From: Dickeya dianthicola NCPPB 453
Lineage (GTDB): Bacteria; Pseudomonadota; Gammaproteobacteria; Enterobacterales; Enterobacteriaceae
Length of the DNA: 64,000 bases
Reading direction: 5' to 3'
Assembly: GCF_000365305.1 (NCBI RefSeq)
Contig: NZ_CM001841.1
Coordinates: 2,295,995-2,359,994, forward strand
The notes beneath the pieces are model-generated. The model was not told the origin of the DNA and did no database searches. It saw only the letters and a list, made by a program, of their open reading frames with translations. Made by a program: the position numbers and the translations under genes. Positions 48,480 through 59,958 of the stretch are shown here, one piece after another (position 1 is the stretch's first letter; every line of letters begins with the position of its first letter).

Positions 48480-49448
48480 ATGTCATTATCAAAGATAATT
48501 GCAGGAACGCTTATGATGTCTGTCAGTGGATTCAACCTCGCCGAGACCACCTTCCCGATATGGCCGCAAGGTGAAGCACCCGGCGCCATCACGTCATCGG
48601 TACAACAGCAGGTGGTTGAGCGCAGTAAAGATCCCACCTTGCCAGACCGGGCCGTGACCGGTATCCGCAGCCCGGAAATTACAGTTTATGCCCCGGAAAA
48701 ACCGAATGGCACCGCGTTGTTGATTACCCCCGGCGGCTCCTATCAGCGTGTGGTGCTGGACAAAGAAGGCAGCGATCTGGCGCCCTTTTTCACCCGGCAG
48801 GGCTACACCCTGTTCGTCATGACATACCGTATGCCGGGCGACGGCCACCAGGAAGGTGCAGATGCGCCATTGGCCGATGCCCAACGCGCCATACGCACGC
48901 TGCGGGCCCATGCTGCGCAATGGCACATTGACCCGCAACGCATTGGCATTATGGGCTTCTCCGCCGGCGGGCATGTCGCCGCCAGTCTGGGCACCCGCTT
49001 TGCGCAAACCGTTTACCCGGCGCAGGACGAAATCGACCATATAAACGCCCGTCCGGACTTCATGGTGCTGATGTACCCGGTCATTTCCATGCAGGAAGAC
49101 ATTGCGCACGCCGGCTCCCGTAAAGCGCTGATCGGCTCTCACCCCAGCGACGCGCAAATCCAGCGTTACTCCGCGGAAAAGCAGGTCAGCGCGCAAACTC
49201 CGCCGACATTTTTGGTCCACGCCATTGACGACCCTTCCGTGTCAGTAGACAACAGCCTGGTGATGCTGGCGGCGTTACGCGCGCACCAGATTCCGGCAGA
49301 AATCCATCTGTTTGAGCAGGGAAAACATGGTTTTGGTATCCGTGGCACGGTCGGGTTGCCGGCTGCTATCTGGCCGCAACTGCTGGATAACTGGTTAACA
49401 TCGCTGCCGTCAAAGAAAAATTCGACGAATCAACCGGATAAAACATAA
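48480..49448 (+). CDS. paeX: Pectin acetylesterase PaeX
   Basis: The 322-residue alpha/beta hydrolase has a probable signal peptide (MSLSKIIAGTLMMSVSGFNL), the oxyanion-hole motif TPGGSYQRVV, the nucleophile elbow GFSAGG (Ser), an acidic residue in HAIDDPSVSVDNS and the His in GKHGFGI. PaeX removes acetyl groups from oligogalacturonides, probably in the periplasm, so that lyases can act. I see no clear KdgR box in the 80 bp before it, and the start has a weak ribosome-binding site. It may rely on read-through from kdgM. Confidence 0.93.
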   Translation: MSLSKIIAGTLMMSVSGFNLAETTFPIWPQGEAPGAITSSVQQQVVERSKDPTLPDRAVTGIRSPEITVYAPEKPNGTALLITPGGSYQRVVLDKEGSDLAPFFTRQGYTLFVMTYRMPGDGHQEGADAPLADAQRAIRTLRAHAAQWHIDPQRIGIMGFSAGGHVAASLGTRFAQTVYPAQDEIDHINARPDFMVLMYPVISMQEDIAHAGSRKALIGSHPSDAQIQRYSAEKQVSAQTPPTFLVHAIDDPSVSVDNSLVMLAALRAHQIPAEIHLFEQGKHGFGIRGTVGLPAAIWPQLLDNWLTSLPSKKNSTNQPDKT

Positions 49449-49494
49449 CGGATTACAGCGTCACACCTTCCGTCGTCCACTACAATCTCTTATA

Positions 49495-49510
49495 CTGTAT
49501 AAAATAACAG
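49495..49510 (+). promoter_or_regulatory. LexA (SOS) box upstream of ydjM
   Basis: CTGTATAAAATAACAG matches the LexA consensus CTGT-N8-ACAG exactly. It lies 15 bp before the ydjM start codon. In E. coli ydjM is also a LexA target. Confidence 0.9.
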
Positions 49511-49525
49511 TTTTTGAGATGTTTC

Positions 49526-50104
49526 ATGACCGCGGAAGGCCACCTCCTGTTTGCCGTAGCCAGCGCAATCTTTGCCAAAAAAGCAGAATTATCGCCCGTT
49601 CTGGCAGACGGCGACTGGTGGCACATCATTCCCGCCGCCATGCTGACAGCGCTGCTGCCCGACATCGACCACCCGAAATCCATTCTGGGCCAGCGTCTGA
49701 AATGGATTTCGGTGCCGATCGCCAGATTGTGCGGCCATCGCGGTTTTACGCACAGCCTGCTGGCGATTCTGGTCGGCGTTTATGTTATCCGCACCCGGCT
49801 GCCGGCAGACTGGCCGTTGCCGGGCGATGTCTATCACGCTATGATCGTCGGCTATCTAAGCCATATCGTCGCCGATATGCTGACCACGGCAGGAGTGCCG
49901 CTGCTGTGGCCCTGTCGCTGGCGCTTTCGTTTGCCCATCCTCAACAGCGATAAGGGGAATCAACTGGAACGACTGCTGTGCGTGGGGTTGATCTTATTCA
50001 TGCTATGGCAACCGCAACAGCCGTTGGAATCCTGGCATTACGGCGAACCGGCGCGGTGGCTGCAACAGTTCAGTCAACAATGTCGTCAGTTACTGACACG
50101 CTAA
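49526..50104 (+). CDS. ydjM: Inner membrane metal-dependent hydrolase YdjM
   Basis: A 192-residue polytopic protein starting MTAEGHLLFAVASAIFAKKA, with the family motifs LLPDIDHPKS and HRGFTHSLLA plus GYLSHIVADMLTTAGVPLLWP. It belongs to the YdjM/YfhO-like (DUF457) membrane-bound metal-dependent hydrolase family. Function is unknown but SOS-inducible in E. coli. ATG 49526 is chosen over 49514 on homology. The LexA box overlaps its promoter region. Confidence 0.92.
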   Translation: MTAEGHLLFAVASAIFAKKAELSPVLADGDWWHIIPAAMLTALLPDIDHPKSILGQRLKWISVPIARLCGHRGFTHSLLAILVGVYVIRTRLPADWPLPGDVYHAMIVGYLSHIVADMLTTAGVPLLWPCRWRFRLPILNSDKGNQLERLLCVGLILFMLWQPQQPLESWHYGEPARWLQQFSQQCRQLLTR

Positions 50105-50241
50105 GCGGGCCGCGTTATTCCATTCTGCTCACCCCATGTTAGTTATCTCTATAACCACGATATAAAAGACCTGCTATCCTGCTGTGCTGGCTACGCTTTT
50201 CTGACTGTAGCCACGTTGAACATTAAAAAAGGAGTAGTGGG

Positions 50242-51633
50242 ATGAATTTTCCGCTGATAATAAATGTGGTGTTTTTTGCTGTGTTGCTCTTCGCACTAGG
50301 GTATGGCGGTAATAAAAACTGGAGTCTGTCCCAAAAGGTGTTGCTGGGCTTGATTACCGGTGTTCTGTTCGGGCTGGTGTTGCATCTGGTTTACGGCGAC
50401 GACAATCCCGTCGTAAAACAATCTATCACCTGGTTTAACATCGTCGGCAACGGCTACGTACAATTGCTGCAGATGATTGTGATGCCGCTGGTGTTCGTTT
50501 CCATTCTCAATTCAGTTGCCCGGTTGCATAACGCCTCATCACTGGGAAAAATCAGCCTGCTGACGCTGGGCACGTTACTGTTGACCACATTGATTGCCGC
50601 GCTAATCGGTATTTTTGTCACCAACCTGTTTGGCCTTACCGCCTCCGGGCTGGTACAGGGCACGCAGGAAAGCGCTCGTCTGTCTACTATCCAGAGCAAC
50701 TATGTCGGTAAAGTCGCGGATTTGAGTGTCCCGCAGTTGCTGCTGTCGTTTATCCCCAAAAACCCGTTTGCCGACCTGACCGGCGCCAACCCGACCTCGA
50801 TTATCAGCGTGGTGATTTTCGCTGCGTTTCTCGGCGTCGCCGCGCTGCACCTGTTGAAAGACGACGCGGTGAAAGGCGAACCTGTGCTAGCGGCCATTGA
50901 TACTCTGCAATACTGGGTGATGAAATTGGTCCGTCTGGTCATGCGTCTCACACCTTATGGCGTGATGGCGCTGATGACCAAAATGGTCGCCAGTTCCAAC
51001 CTGCAGGACATCCTCAAACTGGGGAGCTTTGTCGTGGCCTCCTATCTCGGCCTGGGGTTGATGTTTGGCGTACATGCCGTGCTGCTGGCGCTGACTGGCG
51101 TGAACCCGGCCCATTTCTACCGCAAGGTCTGGCCGGTACTGAGCTTTGCCTTCACCAGCCGCTCCAGTGCGGCCACCATTCCGCTGAATATTGAGGCCCA
51201 GACGCGTCGCATTGGCGTACCGGAATCCATCGCCAGCTTTGCCGCCTCCTTTGGCACCACCATCGGCCAGAATGGTTGCGCCGGGCTTTATCCGGCCATG
51301 CTGGCGGTGATGGTCGCGCCGACGGTAGGCATTAACCCGTGGGACCCGCTGTGGATTGCCACCCTGGCAGGCATCGTGACGCTCAGCTCGGCAGGCGTGG
51401 CCGGTGTCGGCGGCGGCGCAACCTTCGCCGCGCTGATTGTCCTGCCTGCTATGGGCCTGCCGGTAACGCTGGTTGCCCTGTTGATCTCCATTGAACCGTT
51501 GATCGATATGGGGCGCACCGCGCTGAACGTCAGCGGTTCAATGGCCGCTGGCACTATTACCAGCCAGTTGCTGAAACAAACCGATAAAGCGGTGCTGAAT
51601 CAGGATAACGACGCCGCATTGACACAGCGTTAA
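50242..51633 (+). CDS. tcyP: L-cystine:proton symporter TcyP
   Basis: The 463-residue protein of the dicarboxylate/amino acid:cation symporter family has about nine hydrophobic segments and conserved [36 protein letters not shown] and [16 protein letters not shown], the TcyP/YdjN signature. It imports L-cystine. A GGAGTAGTGGG site precedes ATG 50242. It lies just after ydjM as in E. coli. Confidence 0.95.
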   Translation: MNFPLIINVVFFAVLLFALGYGGNKNWSLSQKVLLGLITGVLFGLVLHLVYGDDNPVVKQSITWFNIVGNGYVQLLQMIVMPLVFVSILNSVARLHNASSLGKISLLTLGTLLLTTLIAALIGIFVTNLFGLTASGLVQGTQESARLSTIQSNYVGKVADLSVPQLLLSFIPKNPFADLTGANPTSIISVVIFAAFLGVAALHLLKDDAVKGEPVLAAIDTLQYWVMKLVRLVMRLTPYGVMALMTKMVASSNLQDILKLGSFVVASYLGLGLMFGVHAVLLALTGVNPAHFYRKVWPVLSFAFTSRSSAATIPLNIEAQTRRIGVPESIASFAASFGTTIGQNGCAGLYPAMLAVMVAPTVGINPWDPLWIATLAGIVTLSSAGVAGVGGGATFAALIVLPAMGLPVTLVALLISIEPLIDMGRTALNVSGSMAAGTITSQLLKQTDKAVLNQDNDAALTQR

Positions 51634-51654
51634 TCCTTTTAGCCGTGGCATAAA

Positions 51655-51688
51655 AAATGCCGGAGGATTTTCCCTCCGGCATTTTTTT
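51655..51688. terminator. Bidirectional terminator between tcyP and osmE
   Basis: AAATGCCGGAGG/CCTCCGGCATTT stem with A and T tracts on either side. It can serve both convergent genes. Confidence 0.88.
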
Positions 51689-51697
51689 GCGCTCCGA

Positions 51698-52027
51698 TCA
51701 GAGTTTTGGATTGATGTCATATTCCTGACAACTCTGGAACCCTTTGTTCAGCACATGGCCGGTTTCATCAAAGCTAACGAAGTAGTACTGAATCTTGCCG
51801 TCACGGGTGCCGAGCACATAGGTATTACAGGTGCCGCGGGCATGAATCATCGTGGCTTCCGTCGATGCGGGGCCGGCAATCCGCTTCACTTCCTGGCGGC
51901 TCATGCCTTTTTTTACATCCTTCACCACCGGTTTGGTGAGGAAATTTTCCGCACGATCATACGCCACACATCCAGAGAGCATCAGAGCGCTTGCCGTGAT
52001 ACACATGAGTAAACGATTTTTCTTCAT
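51698..52027 (-). CDS. osmE: Osmotically inducible lipoprotein OsmE
   Basis: The 109-residue protein has a lipoprotein signal with lipobox LSGC (Cys20) and an SmpA/OmlA-like (BLIP-fold) domain: KDVKKGMSRQEVKRIAGPAS and GTCNTYVLG. OsmE is induced in E. coli by osmotic stress; its molecular role is unclear. In E. coli it is divergent from nadE, as here. Confidence 0.95.
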   Translation of the reverse strand: MKKNRLLMCITASALMLSGCVAYDRAENFLTKPVVKDVKKGMSRQEVKRIAGPASTEATMIHARGTCNTYVLGTRDGKIQYYFVSFDETGHVLNKGFQSCQEYDINPKL

Positions 52028-52251
52028 GGCATAACCTCATTGGCTATCGGTGTTGCTAAGACTAGATAGCAACCACGGCTTTTTCAAATCGGTCGCGTTT
52101 TTTCAACCGGCTGATAGTTGGCGAAAAAGCCCCCGGCTCGATGTAAAACCGCCTGCTTTCTCTTGTTCTTTTGTTCCGCCGGAATTAACGTTACCCTCTG
52201 GTGATGTGAATAATTGTTCTGGTACATCAATAGGTTCAGGAGGGGGTGAGC

Positions 52252-53076
52252 ATGTCATTACAGCAGGAAATCATTCAGGCGCTTGGGGCGAAAAGCACCA
52301 TCGATCCGGCGCAGGAAGTTCGGGTGAGCGTTGATTTTTTAAAGAATTATCTGAAGGCGCATCCGTTCGTCAAAAGCCTGGTGCTGGGGCTCAGCGGCGG
52401 GCAGGACTCGACGCTCACCGGCAAATTATGTCAGACAGCTATCGCCGAATTGCGCGCAGAAACCGGCAAAACCGATTATCAGTTTATCGCGGTACGCTTG
52501 CCGTACGGCGTGCAGGCCGATGAACAGGACTGTCAGGACGCCATTCAGTTTATCCAGCCGGACCGGGTGCTGACCGTTAACATCAAACCGGCGGTGGACG
52601 CCAGCGAAGCGACGCTGCGCGCCATCGGCATTGAGCTGTCTGATTTCGTCAAAGGTAACGAAAAGGCGCGCGAACGCATGAAAGCCCAGTACAGTATTGC
52701 GGGCATGAACGCCGGGCTGGTCGTCGGAACCGATCATGCGGCGGAAGCGGTTACCGGCTTTTTCACCAAATACGGCGATGGCGGCACCGATATCAACCCG
52801 ATTTTCCGCCTCAACAAGCGGCAAGGCAAAGCGTTGCTTGCGCTGCTGGGCTGCCCGGCGCACCTCTACACCAAAGCGCCGACGGCCGACCTTGAAGACG
52901 ATCGTCCATCGCTGCCGGATGAAGCGGCGCTGGGGGTAACCTACGAGAAGATCGACGATTATCTGGAAGGCAAACAACTTGCGCCGGTCGATGCCGCCAT
53001 TATCGAAAGCTGGTACCGCAGAACCGAGCACAAACGCCGTTCTCCCGTTACCGTTTTTGATGATTTTTGGCATTGA
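52252..53076 (+). CDS. nadE: NH3-dependent NAD+ synthetase
   Basis: The 274-residue enzyme has the ATP pyrophosphatase motif LSGGQDST (residues 47-54), [36 protein letters not shown] and [15 protein letters not shown]. It amidates deamido-NAD+ with ammonia and ATP. ATG 52252 follows AGGAGGGGG; a GTG at 52246 is less likely. The last codons and the stop fall within a 16-bp tandem duplication. Confidence 0.96.
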   Translation: MSLQQEIIQALGAKSTIDPAQEVRVSVDFLKNYLKAHPFVKSLVLGLSGGQDSTLTGKLCQTAIAELRAETGKTDYQFIAVRLPYGVQADEQDCQDAIQFIQPDRVLTVNIKPAVDASEATLRAIGIELSDFVKGNEKARERMKAQYSIAGMNAGLVVGTDHAAEAVTGFFTKYGDGGTDINPIFRLNKRQGKALLALLGCPAHLYTKAPTADLEDDRPSLPDEAALGVTYEKIDDYLEGKQLAPVDAAIIESWYRRTEHKRRSPVTVFDDFWH

Positions 53077-53090
53077 TGATTTTTGGCATT
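53059..53090. repeat. 16-bp tandem duplication over the nadE stop
   Basis: GATGATTTTTGGCATT occurs at 53059-53074 and 53075-53090. The first copy encodes the last residues (Asp-Asp-Phe-Trp-His) and the start of the TGA stop; the second is untranslated. Confidence 0.95.
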
Positions 53091-53128
53091 GATGACCTCG
53101 CGGCGCCAGACCCAGCACATTCATAGTG

Positions 53129-53180
53129 TAAGTTTATATGGACACAAATAAGTTCATACGAACACAAGTAAGTTCATGCG
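53129..53180. repeat. 20-bp tandem repeat between nadE and yddG
   Basis: TAAGTTTATATGGACACAAA (53129), TAAGTTCATACGAACACAAG (53149) and the partial TAAGTTCATGCG (53169) lie head to tail, 2.6 copies in all. Confidence 0.88.
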
Positions 53181-53232
53181 GATGCCGCCTGGCATCCGCC
53201 TTTTTATGCCATGCCATAACGATAATGCCTTG

Positions 53233-54144
53233 ATGATAGCCATAACCCCTTATCGCGCCACGCTGGCCGGCCTGCTGGCGATTATGCTCTGGAGCACCTC
53301 TGTTGGCCTGATTCGCAGCCTGACCGAATCGCTGGGCGCCTTAGGCGGCGCTGCCATGATTTATACCACTAGCGCCCTCTTCTTACTGTTAGTCGGGCAT
53401 CGTCCCGCATTCCGTTCCCACTCAAAAATCTACCTGCTGCTCGGCGGCGCGCTGTTTGTCAGCTACGAAATCTGTTTCTCGCTGTCCATTGGGCTGGCGC
53501 AAAACCGGATGCAGGCGATGGAGCTGGGGATGATCAATTATCTATGGCCCTGCCTGACGATTCTGTTCTCGCTGTTTATCAATCAGCAGAAAATTATCAA
53601 TCAGCAGAAAAGCCGGTTTTGGCTGTGGCCGGGCCTCGCCCTGTCGGTTACGGGGATTTTGTGGATTCTGAAAGGCGACGGCGACTGGTCGCCCGCACTG
53701 ATGTGGCGGAATATCGGCGCCAATCCGTTGGCCTATGGCATGGCGCTGACCGCGGCGCTGGTCTGGGCACTGTATTGCAACGTATCACGCCGCTTCGGCA
53801 ACGGGAAAAGCGGTATCCTGCTGTTTTTCATTACCGTTTCCGTTGTTCTGTGGGGGAAGTATCTGCTCAGCGGCGCACCCGGCTTTTCCTTCCCGGCGCA
53901 AACCCTGCTGGAACTGTTGTTTATCGGCGGCTCGACCGCGCTGGCCTATGCCGCCTGGGATGTCGGCATTCAACGCGGCAACATGGCGCTACTGGCAACC
54001 GCATCCTACTTTACGCCGATACTCACGACGCTGATGGCGGCGCTGTGGCTGCAAACCGTGCCTACCTTCGCGTTCTGGCAAGGCGTTATCATGGTGACGC
54101 TGGGGTCGCTGCTTTCGTGGCTGGCCACGCGCTCAACCGGTTAA
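53233..54144 (+). CDS. yddG: EamA-family aromatic amino acid exporter YddG
   Basis: The 303-residue transporter of the drug/metabolite family has ten hydrophobic segments and matches E. coli YddG in LWSTSVGLIRSLTESLGALGGAA, LFVSYEICFSLSIGLA and NYLWPCLTILF. YddG exports aromatic amino acids and other metabolites. The start is uncertain; ATG 53233 (MIAITPYRATLAGLLAIMLW) gives the family N-terminus but has a poor ribosome-binding site. A six-residue in-frame duplication (INQQKI/INQQKS) sits in a loop near residue 118. Confidence 0.88.
   Translation: MIAITPYRATLAGLLAIMLWSTSVGLIRSLTESLGALGGAAMIYTTSALFLLLVGHRPAFRSHSKIYLLLGGALFVSYEICFSLSIGLAQNRMQAMELGMINYLWPCLTILFSLFINQQKIINQQKSRFWLWPGLALSVTGILWILKGDGDWSPALMWRNIGANPLAYGMALTAALVWALYCNVSRRFGNGKSGILLFFITVSVVLWGKYLLSGAPGFSFPAQTLLELLFIGGSTALAYAAWDVGIQRGNMALLATASYFTPILTTLMAALWLQTVPTFAFWQGVIMVTLGSLLSWLATRSTG
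53576..53611 (+). repeat. 18-bp in-frame tandem duplication in yddG
   Basis: TTATCAATCAGCAGAAAA occurs at 53576-53593 and again at 53594-53611 without mismatch. It adds six residues in a loop between membrane segments. Confidence 0.95.
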
Positions 54145-54165
54145 TCTGCGTCACAACACGGTTTT

Positions 54166-54200
54166 TGTGTTAAATTGCATATATTATGCAATTTAACACA
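54166..54200. promoter_or_regulatory. 35-bp palindrome, probable NsrR-type operator of the ygbA-like gene
   Basis: Arms TGTGTTAAATTGCAT and ATGCAATTTAACACA are perfectly complementary around ATATT. The central AAATTGCAT-N5-ATGCAATTT resembles the NsrR consensus (AAGATGCAT and ATGCATCTT halves in an 11-1-11 arrangement). It ends 18 bp before the start of a gene family controlled by nitric oxide in other enterobacteria. Confidence 0.65.
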
Positions 54201-54217
54201 GCCACGGGAGCGCCACG

Positions 54218-54625
54218 ATGTCCTCTTCTTCCGGCAAACGTATCCAGCGTGAAATCCGAACGATTCAGGCAATGCTCACGCTGTATGAACGCACGTTCCC
54301 TGCTCCGGCGGATGACGCGGATTACTACGCCAGACTACGCGATTACGCCCTGAACCGGCTGCAAAAATGCTATTACGGTGAAAACAAACCCGCCTGTAAA
54401 CAGTGCCCAATCCACTGCTATCAACCGGCAAAGCGGGAAACCATCAAAGTGATTATGCGTTGGGCAGGGCCAAGGATGCTGTTGTATCACCCGATACTGG
54501 CCATCCGGCACCTGCTGGATGGCCGCAAGCCTGCGCCTGCCGCGCCGCAACGCCCGCGCACAGGGAAAAGACCTGAATCGCCTGCCTCACTTTCAGACAA
54601 TTCTGCAAAAGAAAAAGGCCGCTAA
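54218..54625 (+). CDS. ygbA: YgbA family (nitrous oxide-stimulated promoter) protein
   Basis: The 135-residue soluble protein has a Cys cluster in KPACKQCPIHCYQPAKRETI with KVIMRWAGPRMLLYHPILAI, the signature of the YgbA_NO family. E. coli ygbA is induced by nitric oxide through NsrR; the molecular role is not well defined. The C-terminal tail is Pro/Lys-rich and variable. Its stop lies inside the terminator hairpin, shared with ihfA. Confidence 0.88.
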   Translation: MSSSSGKRIQREIRTIQAMLTLYERTFPAPADDADYYARLRDYALNRLQKCYYGENKPACKQCPIHCYQPAKRETIKVIMRWAGPRMLLYHPILAIRHLLDGRKPAPAAPQRPRTGKRPESPASLSDNSAKEKGR

Positions 54626-54637
54626 TGCGGCCTTTTT
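54612..54637. terminator. Bidirectional terminator between ygbA-like gene and ihfA
   Basis: AAAAAGGCCGC/GCGGCCTTTTT stem with a 4-nt loop and A/T tracts on both sides, spanning the ygbA stop codon. Confidence 0.88.
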
Positions 54638-54643
54638 GTCAAA

Positions 54644-54943
54644 TCAAGACTCTTTGGGTGATGCGTTTTCCACCCTACTCTTCAATTTCTGCCCTGGACG
54701 GAACGTGACGACCCGACGCGCCGTAATCGGAATATCTTCGCCGGTTTTTGGGTTACGTCCTGGGCGCTGGTTCTTGTCCCGCAAATCAAAGTTGCCAAAC
54801 CCCGACAACTTAACCTGCTCACCATTCTCCAGAGCGCGCCGAACTTCTTCGAAAAACAACTCGACGAGCTCTTTGGCATCCCGTTTGCTGAGCCCAAGCT
54901 TTTCAAACAGGTATTCAGACATTTCAGCTTTAGTAAGCGCCAT
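54644..54943 (-). CDS. ihfA: Integration host factor alpha subunit
   Basis: The 99-residue protein has the DNABII signature ([26 protein letters not shown]). IHF binds and sharply bends DNA and affects transcription, recombination and replication; in soft-rot bacteria it supports hrp expression with sigma-54 enhancers. It starts 3 bp after the pheT stop with GAGGG, in the conserved pheST-ihfA order. Confidence 0.97.
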   Translation of the reverse strand: MALTKAEMSEYLFEKLGLSKRDAKELVELFFEEVRRALENGEQVKLSGFGNFDLRDKNQRPGRNPKTGEDIPITARRVVTFRPGQKLKSRVENASPKES

Positions 54944-54946
54944 AGG

Positions 54947-57334
54947 TTAATCCCTCAAGGATGCTTGGAATCGCTGTTTTAGTGCTGCTACACATTGCGC
55001 AACAGTAGCGGCAATTTCCTCTTCTGCCAGTGTACGAGCGGTATCCTGCAATACCAGGCTAATAGCCAGACTCTTATACCCTTCCGCTACGCCCTTGCCC
55101 CGGTACACGTCAAACAAGTTTACGCCAACTAACTGATTTGCGCCAACTTTCTTGCATTCGACCAAAACGTCGCCCGCTGGCACACTTTCAGCCACCACCA
55201 CAGCGATATCACGGCGATTCGCCGGGAAACGAGAAATGTCAGCCGCCTCAGGCACCACGCGCTCGGCCAGCTTGTCCCACAGGACTTCAAACACCACGGT
55301 GCGCCCGTTCAGATCCAGCTTGCGTTCCAGCTCTGGGTGAATCACACCGATATAGCCGATGCGCTCGCCAGCCAGATAAATGGCCGCAGTTTGCCCCGGA
55401 TGCAGCGCTGGATGACTTTCAGCCCGGAACTCAAGTACGGACAGTTTCCCGGTCAATGCCAATACGGCTTCCAAATCGCCTTTTAAATCATAGAAGTCAA
55501 CTGCCTGACGCGCCAGATCCCAGTGTTCTTCGTAACGGGTGCCGGTAATCACGCCCGCCAGCAGGGTTTCCTGACGCACACCTAAATCAGCGTGCTGATC
55601 CGGAACAAAGCGCAGGCCGCTCTCAAACAGGCGCAGCCGGCTTTGCTGGCGGTTCTGGTTGTACACCACCGCCCCCAACAGACCGCTCCACAGCGACAGG
55701 CGCATAGCGGACATTTCCACTGAAATCGGGCTTGGCAGAATCAGCGCCTCTTCACCGGGGTGAATCAGCGATTGAATTTTGGGATCGACGAAGCTGTAGG
55801 TAATCGCTTCCTGAAAGCCGTGATCAACCAGCAAGGTTTTCACACGCTTAAGCGCCAGATCCGCCTCACGATGTTGCGTCATCTTCAGCGGCGCCTGAGT
55901 AGGAATATTCGGAATGTTGTTGTAGCCGTAAACACGGGCTACTTCTTCCACCAAATCTTCCTCAATCGCCATGTCGAAACGCCAGCTCGGCGCCACCGCC
56001 TGCCAGCCATCAGCAGTGTTGGTTACCTGACAACCCAGACGATTTAAAATATCGCTGACTTTCTCATCGGAAATCACATGGCCGATCAGACGATCCAGCT
56101 TATCGCGACGCAGCGCGATGGTGGCGCGCGCCGGCAGGTCTTTCTCGCTGACCACTTCCACCACCGGGCCGGCTTCACCGCCGCAGATATCCAGCAGCAG
56201 GCGGGTTGCGCGTTCCATTGCCTGATGCTGCAATGCCGGGTCAACGCCGCGCTCATAGCGGTGCGACGCATCGGTATGCAGGCCATAACGGCGCGCCCGT
56301 CCGGTGATCGACAGCGGATTAAAGTAAGCGCACTCGAGCAGCACATCCTGCGTTTCGCCATTCACACCGGAATGTTCGCCGCCGAAGATGCCGCCCATAG
56401 CCAACACTTTCTGATGGTCGGCAATCACCAGCGTGTCGGCGCTCAGGGTAGCATCGGTGCCGTCCAGCAGACGCAGGGGTTCTCCTTCCTTCGCCATGCG
56501 CACCACGATGCCGCCTTCCAGACGGTTAAGATCGAATGCATGCATCGGCTGCCCCAGTTCCAGCAGCACATAGTTGGTGACATCCACGACCGGATCGATG
56601 GAGCGGACGCCGCAACGGCGCAATTTTTCGCGCATCCACAGCGGCGTGGCGGCCTTAACGTTGATCCCCTTGACCACCCGCCCCAGATAACGCGGGCACG
56701 CTTCTGTCGCGTCCACCTGAATCGGGAAACGGTCGGCGAGGGTCGCAGCCACCGGCGCAATAACCGGCACGGCCAGCGCCTGCTCATTCAGCACCGCGAC
56801 GTCTCGCGCCACGCCCAGAATTCCCAGGCAGTCGGCACGGTTCGGGGTCACGCTGATTTCGATGGTATTGTCATCCAGCTTCAGGTACTCGCGGATGTCG
56901 GTGCCCAGCGGCGCGTCAGCGGCCAATTCGATAATGCCGCTGTGATCGTCGGAGATCCCCAGTTCGGAGAAAGAACACAGCATCCCTTCAGACGGCTCGC
57001 CGCGCAGCTTGGCCGCCTTGATTTTGAAATCGCCCGGCAAAACGGCGCCCACGGTAGCCACCGCTACTTTGAGGCCCTGACGGCAATTAGGCGCGCCGCA
57101 AACGATATCCAGCAAACGATCGCCACCGACGTTGACTTTCGTCACCCGTAATTTGTCCGCGTTCGGATGCTGTGCGCACTCCACCACTTCCCCAACAACC
57201 ACGCCGTGGAACACGCCGGCAACCGGCTCAACGCCGTCCACTTCCAGACCGGCCATAGTGATTTGTTCAGATAAGGCATCGCTGCTGATGGCTGGGTTAA
57301 CCCATTCCCGTAACCAGAGTTCACTGAATTTCAT
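54947..57334 (-). CDS. pheT: Phenylalanine--tRNA ligase beta subunit
   Basis: The 795-residue subunit has the full family length: an EMAP-II/OB-like tRNA-binding domain near residues 40-150 ([24 protein letters not shown]), B3/B4 editing domain, B5 and a C-terminal FDX-ACB anticodon-binding domain. It pairs with PheS as an alpha2-beta2 enzyme. 15 bp separates it from pheS. Confidence 0.97.
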   Translation of the reverse strand: MKFSELWLREWVNPAISSDALSEQITMAGLEVDGVEPVAGVFHGVVVGEVVECAQHPNADKLRVTKVNVGGDRLLDIVCGAPNCRQGLKVAVATVGAVLPGDFKIKAAKLRGEPSEGMLCSFSELGISDDHSGIIELAADAPLGTDIREYLKLDDNTIEISVTPNRADCLGILGVARDVAVLNEQALAVPVIAPVAATLADRFPIQVDATEACPRYLGRVVKGINVKAATPLWMREKLRRCGVRSIDPVVDVTNYVLLELGQPMHAFDLNRLEGGIVVRMAKEGEPLRLLDGTDATLSADTLVIADHQKVLAMGGIFGGEHSGVNGETQDVLLECAYFNPLSITGRARRYGLHTDASHRYERGVDPALQHQAMERATRLLLDICGGEAGPVVEVVSEKDLPARATIALRRDKLDRLIGHVISDEKVSDILNRLGCQVTNTADGWQAVAPSWRFDMAIEEDLVEEVARVYGYNNIPNIPTQAPLKMTQHREADLALKRVKTLLVDHGFQEAITYSFVDPKIQSLIHPGEEALILPSPISVEMSAMRLSLWSGLLGAVVYNQNRQQSRLRLFESGLRFVPDQHADLGVRQETLLAGVITGTRYEEHWDLARQAVDFYDLKGDLEAVLALTGKLSVLEFRAESHPALHPGQTAAIYLAGERIGYIGVIHPELERKLDLNGRTVVFEVLWDKLAERVVPEAADISRFPANRRDIAVVVAESVPAGDVLVECKKVGANQLVGVNLFDVYRGKGVAEGYKSLAISLVLQDTARTLAEEEIAATVAQCVAALKQRFQASLRD

Positions 57335-57349
57335 GTTGATATTCCTGCC

Positions 57350-58390
<1,041 letters not shown>

Positions 58391-58441
58391 TCAGTACGCC
58401 GGACGTTAACACTACCTACGTATTCTGGAATCGGGTCCAAT

Positions 58442-58467
58442 AAAAAAGCCTCCACAGAGGAGGCTTA
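58442..58467 (-). terminator. pheST attenuator terminator
   Basis: On the minus strand AAGCCTCC/GGAGGCTT followed by TTTT lies 45 bp after the leader peptide stop and about 108 bp before pheS. In E. coli the equivalent terminator gives Phe-dependent attenuation. Confidence 0.88.
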
Positions 58468-58512
58468 GGCGCTACTTTTCGTTTCTGTTCTTACGCGCAA
58501 AGCCCCCGACGT

Positions 58513-58557
58513 TCAGGCGCTAAAGTAAAAAAAGAAACGGAAAATAGCAGCGTTCAT
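58513..58557 (-). CDS. pheM: pheST leader peptide PheM
   Basis: A 14-codon ORF, MNAAIFRFFFYFSA, with five Phe in eleven residues. It is nearly identical to E. coli PheM. Ribosome stalling at Phe codons when charged tRNA-Phe is scarce favours the antiterminator and pheST transcription. Confidence 0.93.
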   Translation of the reverse strand: MNAAIFRFFFYFSA

Positions 58558-58685
58558 ACTTGCGTTACCTTAATTGTTGTCTAACTCGTTGACAATATAC
58601 CAATTATAATAATTTCACTCAATCTGAAAGTCTTTCGTCCGCGCTATCTCGGAACATTGTCAGCTTTCAACTAACGTCAAAGACG

Positions 58686-58711
58686 AAAAGAGGGAGACAA
58701 GCTCCCTCTTT
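58686..58711 (-). terminator. Hairpin after rplT
   Basis: AAAGAGGGAG/CTCCCTCTTT stem with a 5-nt loop, followed on the minus strand by T-rich sequence, just after the rplT stop. It likely gives partial termination before pheM. Confidence 0.7.
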
Positions 58712-58719
58712 CATCTGAC

Positions 58720-59094
<375 letters not shown>

Positions 59095-59119
59095 TTATTC
59101 TGAATTAAAAAAAGATTAC

Positions 59120-59338
<219 letters not shown>

Positions 59339-59412
59339 TTAAACAATGAATCAGATAAGGCGAACAAAACCGCGCTACGCAAAGGTAGCGCGGAATCTGT
59401 TACTTGAGTGCC

Positions 59413-59958
<546 letters not shown>

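Noticed and set aside
48803-49220. Antisense ORFs over paeX
   Set aside because: Shadow frames with no ribosome-binding site; paeX has clear catalytic motifs.
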